NCBI GenBank assembly: GCA_027618625.1
Contig: JAQCER010000125.1
Span: 1-7,682, forward strand
Reading direction: 5' to 3'
Length of the DNA: 7,682 bases
DNA from: Verrucomicrobiota bacterium
GTDB taxonomy: Bacteria > Verrucomicrobiota > Verrucomicrobiia > Verrucomicrobiales > DEV007
Shown here: piece by piece, positions 1 through 3,364 of the stretch
How positions within the stretch are numbered: position 1 is the first letter of the stretch
Layout of the letters: each line of letters begins with the position of its first letter
Program-made: the position numbers and the translations under genes
Notes under the pieces: generated by a model
Told to the model about the DNA's origin: nothing
Databases searched by the model: none
The model's input: the letters and a program-made list of their open reading frames with translations, nothing else

Positions 1-25
1 GATCTACTCGTTGGGCTGCGAGCCG
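1..25 (-). tRNA. Partial tRNA gene, 5' end only, cut by the window edge
   Basis: Seven bases beyond the 3' CCA of the next tRNA, the minus strand begins what looks like a tRNA 5' half: a 7-base acceptor strand CGGCTCG, then CA at positions 8-9, then GCCCAA opening a D-arm and a loop containing AGTAGATC. The same GCCCAA..AG.AGATC pattern opens the Leu-like gene at 405-528. The anticodon lies outside the window, so identity is unknown. This is inferred from position and resemblance only. Confidence 0.45.
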
Positions 26-32
26 ATGAAAA

Positions 33-125
33 TGGCGGAGCTTTGAGGACTTGCACCTCATCCCACGCAAAGTGGAACGCATCGCTTAGCAGGCGAACCC
101 GACACGCTTGTTCGGTTAAAGCTCC
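33..125 (-). tRNA. tRNA-Ser(GCU), class II, non-canonical elbow
   Basis: The acceptor pairs perfectly (GGAGCTT with AAGCTCC), followed by G73 and an encoded CCA. The anticodon loop is CTGCTAA, anticodon GCT. A long variable arm (TCCAC with GTGGA) and G73 agree with serine. The T-arm is TGAGG/CCTCA around a loop TGCAAGT, so T55 is replaced by G. The D-loop ACAAGCGTG lacks the usual GG and has AGC instead. The outermost anticodon-stem pair is T-T. Confidence 0.85.
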
Positions 126-140
126 TCGAGAAAAATGAAA

Positions 141-215
141 TGGTGCTCCCGGTTGGATCTGAACCAACAACCTACGGCTTCGAAGGCCGTTGCTCTTCCG
201 TTGAGCTACGAAAGC
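141..215 (-). tRNA. tRNA-Arg(UCG), near-canonical
   Basis: Acceptor GCTTTCG pairs with CGGGAGC (two G-T pairs); A73 and CCA are encoded. T8, A9 and a GCTC/GAGC D-stem with loop AACGGAA (GG present) are canonical. The anticodon stem ACGGC/GCCGT encloses CTTCGAA, anticodon TCG. The T-arm is GTTGG/CCAAC around TTCAGAT: TTC is kept, but A58 reads G. It is one of the few members with a standard GG/TTC elbow, so it serves as an internal control for the altered ones. Confidence 0.9.
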
Positions 216-224
216 AAATCAGCC

Positions 225-289
225 CAAGGAGTGGCGGACTCCGATCCGCCATTCACAGAGGCAGGCGATTCGGAGATCGCCACTCCTTG
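225..289. repeat. REP-like doublet: two hairpins in inverted orientation
   Basis: Two 26-base arms (225-250 and 264-289) are inverted copies matching at 22 of 26 positions, 13 bases apart. Each arm also folds on itself: GGCGGA/TCCGCC with loop CTCCGA, and GGCGAT/ATCGCC with loop TCGGAG. Stem differences between copies are compensated, and the two loops are exact reverse complements. This is the layout of REP/BIME elements mobilised by RAYT-type transposases. No RAYT gene is in the window. Confidence 0.7.
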
Positions 290-307
290 TTTAAGAGCGA
301 GCGAAAG

Positions 308-392
308 CACAAGGCGGAGGAATCGAACCCCGCGACATCCTTCCCGCTGTTTAACGTCGAGGCGTTAGAAGCACCTTGCGGGGACGCCTCGC
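308..392 (-). tRNA. tRNA-Arg(UCU)-like locus, rearranged or decayed
   Basis: A clean anticodon arm (AGGTG/CGCCT around CTTCTAA, anticodon TCT) and a canonical T-arm (GGGG/CCTC around TTCGATT) lie within acceptor strands GCGAGGC and GCCTTGT, which pair with two G-T wobbles. Only about nine bases separate acceptor and anticodon stem, so there is no D-arm in its normal place. A D-loop-like string (CAGCGGGAAGGA) instead sits in a roughly 27-base insert after the anticodon arm, closed by CGACG/TGTCG. CTT stands where CCA would be. It may be a pseudogene or an oddly built tRNA. Confidence 0.5.
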
Positions 393-404
393 GTCTTTTG
401 AAAA

Positions 405-528
405 TGGGGCCCACGGCAGGATTCGCACCCGCACTCAACCGGTCTTAAGCCGGTTGTTTGGCTATGCGAGCGCATTCGCGCAAGCACAGATACTTCGCTT
501 CGCGATCTGCTAATTGGGCTACGTGGGT
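405..528 (-). tRNA. tRNA-Leu(UAA)-like with ~50-base insert
   Basis: Acceptor strands ACCCACG and CGTGGGC pair except at 1:72 (A-C), followed by C73 and an encoded CCA. The anticodon stem ACCGG/CCGGT (extendable to seven pairs) encloses CTTAAGA, anticodon TAA. The T-arm GCGGG/CCTGC encloses TGCGAAT. The variable region is only five bases, whereas bacterial leucine tRNAs are class II. Between the D-arm start (TAGCCCAATTAGCAGAT) and the anticodon arm lie about 50 extra bases containing two hairpins (CAGAT/ATCTG and ATGC/GCAT). Decoding identity and processing are uncertain. Confidence 0.55.
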
Positions 529-614
529 TTTCGAACGAAGGCTTTAGGGCGCACCTGTGAGCCCACTAATTCCTAATTCAATGATCCATCGAAAATCCTC
601 GATGATAAATGGAT

Positions 615-688
615 TGGTTCCCCCGGTGGGTAACGCTCCCACTTCAACGGCTTAAAAGGCCGTTGCATCACTTTAATGCTTCAAGGGA
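615..688 (-). tRNA. tRNA-Lys(UUU), non-canonical elbow
   Basis: Acceptor TCCCTTG pairs with CGGGGGA; A73 and CCA are encoded. The anticodon stem ACGGC/GCCGT encloses CTTTTAA, anticodon TTT. The T-arm GTGGG/CCCAC is perfect but its loop is AGCGTTA instead of TTCRANN. The D-arm GCAT/ATGC has loop TAAAGTG without GG, and position 8 is A rather than T. Stems are intact, so the loop changes do not look like decay. Confidence 0.85.
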
Positions 689-703
689 ATTTGAAAGGCT
701 GAG

Positions 704-774
704 CATTCCCGCCAGGATTTGCACATGGTCCTCCTCCTTCGCAGAGAGGTATGCCTCTGATACACCACGGGAAC
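704..774 (-). tRNA. tRNA-Arg(GCG), unusual anticodon
   Basis: Acceptor GTTCCCG pairs with CGGGAAT (terminal G-T), G73, no CCA (CTC). The anticodon stem CCTCT/GGAGG encloses CTGCGAA, a textbook loop with anticodon GCG, which reads CGC. Bacteria normally decode CGU/CGC/CGA with an inosine-modified ACG tRNA, so GCG is unexpected. The T-loop is TGCAAAT; the T-stem has one mismatch. The D-arm is weak (TGT/ATA) with GAGG in the loop. Confidence 0.7.
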
Positions 775-802
775 GTAGATTGGCATTATTGGCATTGAAA
801 GA

Positions 803-881
803 TGGTTGCGGCAGAGGGATTTGAACCCTCGATGACGTGCTTATGAGACACGCGACTTCGACCAGACTTGTCCACACCGCT
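803..881 (-). tRNA. tRNA-Met(CAU) (or Ile2), canonical T-loop
   Basis: Strands AGCGGTG and TGCCGCA pair except A1-A72; A73 and CCA are encoded. The anticodon stem CGTGT/GCACG encloses CTCATAA, anticodon CAT. The T-arm GAGGG/CCCTC with TTCAAAT is canonical, and the D-loop carries GG. It has an unpaired 1:72 and A11-T24, both initiator-like, but lacks the three G-C pairs next to the anticodon loop that mark bacterial initiators. Elongator Met, or the lysidine-modified Ile tRNA, is most likely; sequence alone does not decide. Confidence 0.8.
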
Positions 882-885
882 ATTT

Positions 886-980
886 TGTAGAAATCGGTTT
901 TGGGGTGAACCCCTGGTCAGCAAACCCAGTCCTGTTACGCAATATTCTGGCGACTAAAAGTCACCGCTACTTAAAAAGAT
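886..980. other. Spacer with two short hairpins, no tRNA found
   Basis: Between the Met and Asp tRNAs lies a spacer of about 100 bases. It holds GGGGTGAACCCC (902-913) and a 7-bp stem with loop AAA, GGCGACT/AGTCACC with one G-T pair on the minus strand (949-965). Neither is followed by a T-run on either strand, so terminators are doubtful. I could not fold a tRNA here, although a T-arm-like GGGGTTCACCCC on the minus strand may be a relic of one. Confidence 0.35.
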
Positions 981-1054
981 TGGCGGCCCATGCCGGTTAC
1001 GCTCCGACTCGAACTGTTCGACAGACAGTCATGCTACTATTACAACAATGGGCC
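981..1054 (-). tRNA. tRNA-Asp(GUC), non-canonical elbow
   Basis: A perfect acceptor (GGCCCAT/ATGGGCC) is followed by G73, an aspartate identity base, and CCA. The perfect anticodon stem ACTGT/ACAGT encloses CTGTCGA, anticodon GTC with G37. The T-arm GTCGG/CCGGC encloses AGCGTAA. The D-loop is AATAGTA with a short TGT/GCA stem and no GG. Stem integrity argues for a working molecule despite the altered loops. Confidence 0.87.
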
Positions 1055-1062
1055 ATTGAAAT

Positions 1063-1136
1063 TGGTGGCTGACAGGGAGTTGCACCCTTCCCTCACGCTC
1101 TTCAAACGTGTGCTCTCCTGCGTGAGCTATTCAGCC
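1063..1136 (-). tRNA. tRNA-Phe(GAA)
   Basis: Acceptor GGCTGAA pairs with GTCAGCC except at 7:66; A73 and CCA are encoded. T8, A9 and D-stem GCTC/GAGC are standard. The anticodon stem CACGT/GCGTG encloses TTGAAGA, anticodon GAA. The T-stem is only four clear pairs (AGGG/CCCT) around TGCAACT. The D-loop ACGCAGGA still contains GG, so this gene is an exception to the AGY/TGC pairing seen in its neighbours. Confidence 0.85.
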
Positions 1137-1151
1137 TTTTGAAAAGAAATA

Positions 1152-1222
1152 TCGCCCTGCTCGGTAACGCTCCGAGGTCTGTCGGTTATCGGCCGACTGC
1201 TCTGCTATTGAGCTACAGGACA
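1152..1222 (-). tRNA. tRNA-Ile(GAU) with C33, non-canonical elbow
   Basis: Acceptor TGTCCTG pairs with CAGGGCG; A73, no CCA. D-stem GCTC/GAGC holds loop AATAGCA; anticodon stem GTCGG/CCGAC is perfect; T-arm CTCGG/CCGAG is perfect around AGCGTTA. The anticodon loop is CCGATAA: anticodon GAT preceded by C where nearly all tRNAs have U33, the base that makes the U-turn. All stems are intact, so this single change is conspicuous. Confidence 0.8.
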
Positions 1223-1239
1223 ATGAACAATGAAAGTCA

Positions 1240-1312
1240 CGTCCTAGCGGAGAATCGAACTCCGGTTTTCTGATAGAAAGTCAGATGTGATAGGCCACTA
1301 CACTACAAGGAC
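1240..1312 (-). tRNA. tRNA-Glu(UUC), canonical elbow
   Basis: Acceptor GTCCTTG pairs with CTAGGAC apart from T6-T67; G73 fits glutamate; no CCA. D-stem GTG/CAC carries a loop with GG (TAGTGGCCTAT). The perfect anticodon stem TCTGA/TCAGA encloses CTTTCTA, anticodon TTC, but position 37 is T where a purine is normal. The T-arm CGGAG/CTCCG with TTCGATT is canonical. Together with Arg(UCG) and Met(CAU) it shows that GG in the D-loop goes with TTC in the T-loop. Confidence 0.87.
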
Positions 1313-1324
1313 TCAAACTACTAG

Positions 1325-1412
1325 CGGGATGCGGAGGACATGCTCCCCAAGCTCAGAATGAGCTCCATCCGTTTTCAAAACGGCTCCAGCTCGCTTGTCT
1401 GGTTCACATCCC
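1325..1412 (-). tRNA. tRNA-Ser(UGA), class II, non-canonical elbow
   Basis: Acceptor GGGATGT pairs with GCATCCC; G73, then CTA in place of CCA. D-stem CCAG/CTGG holds ACAAGCGAG (AGC, no GG). The anticodon loop is TTTGAAA, anticodon TGA. A long variable arm (AGCTCA/TGAGCT) marks serine. The T-arm loop is AGCATGT. It is the left member of three serine genes in a row that share D-arm, T-arm and acceptor features, as expected of local duplication. Confidence 0.85.
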
Positions 1413-1423
1413 ATGTGAAAATC

Positions 1424-1515
1424 TGGCGGAACGCGGAGGACTTGCACCCCATCCGAACGGAGTCGGACATGTCGGCTTCCAACCGATCCCGGCACGCTTG
1501 TCCGGTTCACGATCC
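1424..1515 (-). tRNA. tRNA-Ser(GGA), class II, non-canonical elbow
   Basis: Acceptor GGATCGT pairs with GCGTTCC apart from one T-T; G73 and CCA are encoded. D-stem CCGG/CCGG holds ACAAGCGTG. The anticodon loop is TTGGAAG, anticodon GGA. The variable arm is TCCGA/TCGGA. The T-loop is TGCAAGT, identical to that of Ser(GCU) at 33-125 but unlike the two flanking Ser genes (AGCATGT). Confidence 0.87.
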
Positions 1516-1542
1516 ATGGTTTGGGATCCATGAGTTGGGAAT

Positions 1543-1583
1543 TGGGACTGAAGTCCCAGCTACTTTCTTTCCGAAGAAGGAAA
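1543..1583. repeat. Palindromic spacer element with two hairpins
   Basis: TGGGACT/AGTCCCA (1543-1558) forms a tight hairpin, followed by TTTCC/GGAAA (1568-1583). It lies in the spacer between Ser(CGA) and Ser(GGA). No T-run follows on either strand. A REP-like repeat is my best guess; I have no second copy in the window to confirm it. Confidence 0.4.
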
Positions 1584-1595
1584 TCGCGAAAGGAG

Positions 1596-1685
1596 CGGGG
1601 CGCGGAGGACATGCTCCCCAAGCACTCGATCGAGGCTCAATCCGCTTTCGAAACAGTTCCAGCACGCTGGTCTGGTTCACGCCCC
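1596..1685 (-). tRNA. tRNA-Ser(CGA), class II, non-canonical elbow
   Basis: Acceptor GGGGCGT pairs with GCGCCCC; G73, then CTC instead of CCA. D-stem CCAG/CTGG holds ACCAGCGTG. The anticodon loop is TTCGAAA, anticodon CGA; the stem is weaker (two G-T pairs and one mismatch). The long variable arm contains CTCGATCGAG. The T-loop AGCATGT matches Ser(UGA). With the other three it completes all four bacterial serine anticodons. Confidence 0.83.
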
Positions 1686-1694
1686 TGAGATTAG

Positions 1695-1777
1695 TAGGTA
1701 TGGAGGGATTCGCACCCACTCAGCACAAGGCACCGGGGTTACAATCCGGCTCGGCTCTCTCACTCCGAAGCACACCT
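1695..1777 (-). tRNA. tRNA-Tyr(GUA), class II
   Basis: Acceptor AGGTGTG pairs with CATACCT; A73, then CTA in place of CCA. D-stem TCGG/CCGA carries AGTGAGAGAG, without GG. The anticodon arm CCGG/CCGG with an A-C pair next to the loop encloses TTGTAAC, anticodon GTA. A 13-base variable region fits bacterial Tyr. The T-loop is TGCGAAT; one T-stem pair is T-T. Confidence 0.82.
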
Positions 1778-1802
1778 TTTACTCATGTTATGTTACGAAA
1801 GT

Positions 1803-1873
1803 TGGTGGCAAGCCCTGGTAATGCTCCAGGTCACCGGGGTTATGAGCCCCAGGTCAGGACTTCCTGGCTTGCG
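1803..1873 (-). tRNA. Initiator-like tRNA-fMet(CAU) with miniature D-arm
   Basis: Strands CGCAAGC and GCTTGCC pair except at 1:72 (C-C); A73 and CCA are encoded. The anticodon stem TGGGG/CCCCG gives the three consecutive G-C pairs that mark bacterial initiators, around CTCATAA (anticodon CAT). A lost 1:72 pair is the other initiator hallmark, used by methionyl-tRNA formyltransferase. The D-arm is shrunk to CAGG/CCTG with a four-base loop AAGT, starting at position 8. The T-arm CCTGG/CCAGG is perfect around AGCATTA. Confidence 0.75.
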
Positions 1874-1901
1874 ATTTTTCGATCTATCTGGTTGAAACCA
1901 A

Positions 1902-1937
1902 CACACAGCTACCCAGCCCGAAACCGGGCGCTGTGTG
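1902..1937. repeat. Compound hairpin in spacer
   Basis: CACACAGC/GCTGTGTG (8 bp) encloses a second stem GCCCG/CGGGC with loop AAAC and a six-base one-sided bulge. It lies between the Pro and initiator-like Met genes. No T-run follows on either strand, so it is not an obvious terminator. It could be a processing signal or a REP-like element; function unknown. Confidence 0.5.
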
Positions 1938-1976
1938 CTTAGGTGTCTTGCTTGTTACCATGAGTGAAGAAAGTCG

Positions 1977-2049
1977 TCGCGGCGGCAGGAGTCGCACCTG
2001 CTGCTCAGTGCTTCCAAGGCACTGCTCTCCACTCTTCGATCTCACCGCG
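1977..2049 (-). tRNA. tRNA-Pro(UGG)
   Basis: Acceptor CGCGGTG pairs with CGCCGCG; A73, no CCA (CGA). The perfect anticodon stem AGTGC/GCACT encloses CTTGGAA, anticodon TGG. The perfect T-stem GCAGG/CCTGC encloses TGCGACT. The D-arm is poor: I find no convincing 4-bp stem, and the loop contains GAAGAGTG with no usable GG next to A21. It is the first gene after the terminator at 2190-2212, so probably the first of the main transcript. Confidence 0.78.
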
Positions 2050-2135
2050 TTGAAATTTACGATTGAGGACTAGGACGAGGGAATCGACCAGTCGATCTTT
2101 CACTCACTACGAATCGGCCAGCTCGTTTGGAGTGC

Positions 2136-2165
2136 GTCCGGCCGACGGCGCTTCTTTAGCCGGAC
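2136..2165. repeat. Inverted repeat GTCCGGC/GCCGGAC
   Basis: Perfect 7-bp arms (2136-2142 and 2159-2165) separated by 16 bases. It lies in the 225-base spacer between Pro and Ala tRNAs, just beyond the terminator. It may be a REP-like element; no T-run follows. I see no convincing promoter boxes in this spacer, although a promoter for the main array would be expected here. Confidence 0.4.
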
Positions 2166-2189
2166 TAACATTCAACATTGCTTCAACAG

Positions 2190-2212
2190 AAAAAGCTCAG
2201 TCAAGCCTGAGC
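2190..2212 (-). terminator. Rho-independent terminator after Trp-Ala tRNAs
   Basis: On the minus strand GCTCAG/CTGAGC forms a 6-bp stem with loop GCTTGA, followed directly by TTTTT. It lies about 60 bases past the 3' end of tRNA-Ala. It would end a Trp-Ala transcript and separate it from the main array starting with Pro. Confidence 0.65.
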
Positions 2213-2275
2213 CCTCCAAATATCGACGCCTCAATACTCAATCTCAATCTCAATATCATGAAGGTAAAATAGAAC

Positions 2276-2348
2276 TGGAAGCGACGGGGATCGCACCCGC
2301 CTCACGCTGCTTGCAAGGCAGTGTCGCCACTAAGGTACATGCGCCCCC
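2276..2348 (-). tRNA. tRNA-Ala(UGC)
   Basis: Acceptor GGGGGCG pairs with CGCTTCC (two G-T pairs); A73, then GTT where CCA would be. The anticodon arm CTGC/GCAG encloses CTTGCAA, anticodon TGC. The T-stem GCGGG/CCCGT encloses TGCGATC. The D-arm is weak, with loop containing TTAGTGGCG. The G3-U70 identity pair of alanine tRNAs is present: G3 pairs with T70. Confidence 0.78.
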
Positions 2349-2660
2349 TTTGAAAGTCATGGATGTTGGGCAGGACTGCATCGAGCTCGACGGCGAGTAA
2401 CTGCCGGTGCCTCTAGATGAACACTGTCCCTCCATCCTTGATAAGTGTAGAGAGGCTGAGAACGACACCCACCAATGAAAGAGATGAATTTCGTTTTACG
2501 ATTTGATCATTGTGCAGAGAAATGCGGTAGTCAGTGGCCAGAATTGATCCCATCTCGCTACCCAACCTCCCTACCAGAACGAGTCTGGCCACTGACCACC
2601 GCCTTCCCCAGAAATGATCCATCGTAAGAAATAAGAAGCTTCAATCCTAATTGGAGAAAA
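2349..2660. other. Non-coding interval between Ala and Trp tRNAs
   Basis: No ORF here reads like a protein on either strand, and I could not fold a tRNA. The only clear structure is the long inverted repeat at 2524-2602, listed separately. The interval is large compared with other spacers in the array. Confidence 0.5.
2524..2602. repeat. 19-bp inverted repeat, MITE-like or structured RNA
   Basis: Arms 2524-2542 and 2584-2602 are reverse complements at 18 of 19 positions, separated by 41 bases whose ends (CTCG and CGAG) could pair further. The core is AGTCAGTGGCCAGA on the left. It may be a small non-autonomous element with terminal inverted repeats, or the stem of an RNA. I saw no clear target-site duplication. 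Confidence 0.6.
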
Positions 2661-2733
2661 TGGCATACCGCCCTGGTGCTGCCCCAGGCAGGTCGGGATT
2701 TGGAATCCCAACCGCACAGCTGGTGCGCGGCAT
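2661..2733 (-). tRNA. tRNA-Trp(CCA), non-canonical elbow
   Basis: Acceptor ATGCCGC pairs with GCGGTAT; G73, as in tryptophan tRNAs, and CCA are encoded. D-stem ACC/GGT holds AGCTGTGC. The anticodon stem TGGGA/TCCCG encloses TTCCAAA, anticodon CCA. The perfect T-stem CCTGG/CCAGG encloses GGCAGCA, the most divergent T-loop of the set: G at 54, 55 and 58. It is the rightmost (first transcribed) tRNA of the array. Confidence 0.82.
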
Positions 2734-3053
2734 GCATTGGCGTTCAGTTCGATGATCACTTCTTTTTGATTCACGTCCAATGGTATTCGGTTAGAACGGT
2801 TCATCACCTCGGGATGCACGGTGGCATAGGGTGGATCAGCGTAAACGCTGTCCTGATTTATGGTTCCGGGTTGAACCGCCTGGGAACATTGGACATTGGG
2901 TCGTCTTATAAGTGAACGTTTCAAGAACGCCGTATTTTCTATTGTATTTGCTAATAAAAGACGAACACCGTTGCCGCTTCTCTCGAAGGGTAGCCGCAGG
3001 ATTTCTCGACGGACGTTTCGGTGTTTACAGGCACACCTCCCAGTGACAGGCCT

Positions 3054-3227
3054 TCTCAGGTCGCTCGGATCTGAGAGGTAAATGGACGAACGCTTCCTGC
3101 AGTGAACCCTCCCCCATTTCGAAAAACGGGTTCCAGTTGACCAGTGGTGGTTCCACCGCTACTGTCTGTTCGTCTAAGAGCAAACGTAAGCTTCGAACCT
3201 GGTTCGGAATTTACCTCTCATCGTCCG
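3054..3227. ncRNA. Candidate structured RNA, strand and family unknown
   Basis: A perfect 12-bp pairing joins TGAGAGGTAAAT (3072-3083) with 3209-3220. It is prolonged inward by CGAAC/GTTCG and outward by CGGA/TCCG across small internal loops. Inside are two further hairpins: GAACCC/GGGTTC (3104-3133) and CAGT-GGTGG/CCACC-ACTG (3142-3164). CTGAGA (3071-3076) can instead pair locally with TCTCAG (3054-3059), which excludes the long helix. I looked for signatures of RNase P RNA, tmRNA and SRP RNA and found none that fit. A decayed mobile element is an alternative. Confidence 0.4.
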
Positions 3228-3364
3228 CTTCCAGTTCCAGCTGGTCGCGGACGTTTTGGTCTCCGGCTATGTCAAAAATTGAAATTCTCTAAGTCTATCA
3301 GTATCAGAAAGGTTGGTTAGGTTGGTTAGACTGGACTTGCTGCATCCGTCCGAATTCGGGCAAT

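Noticed and set aside
140..448. Plus-strand ORF across Arg tRNAs with FAPALNRS-like ending
   Set aside because: Motifs of this kind are the antisense of T-arm and anticodon sequence. The interval is explained by tRNA-Arg(UCG), the REP doublet and the Arg(UCU)-like locus.
1340..1942. 200-codon plus-strand ORF over the serine, tyrosine and methionine tRNAs
   Set aside because: It is translated antisense to five consecutive tRNA genes with intact stems; its repeated residues (GFAPT, GNAPG and the like) come from tRNA T-arms. No independent support for a protein.
33..2049. CRISPR array, because similar motifs recur at regular spacing
   Set aside because: The repeats are tRNA T-arms and D-arms with differing stems; each unit folds as a tRNA with its own anticodon.
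2085..2135. Possible extra tRNA with T-arm-like GGTCGATTCCC on the minus strand
   Set aside because: No acceptor pairing beyond five bases at a distance far too short for a tRNA, and no anticodon arm. At most a relic.
2985..3030. Resemblance of GGATTTCTCGACGG on the plus strand to the conserved 5' end of tmRNA
   Set aside because: The conserved core is interrupted, there is no tRNA-like 3' end with CCA and no credible tag reading frame downstream.
3072..3220. RNase P RNA suggested by GAGAGGTAAATTCCG on the minus strand
   Set aside because: The conserved GAGGAAAGTCC core is absent, as is the matching ACAGAA segment at the proper distance.
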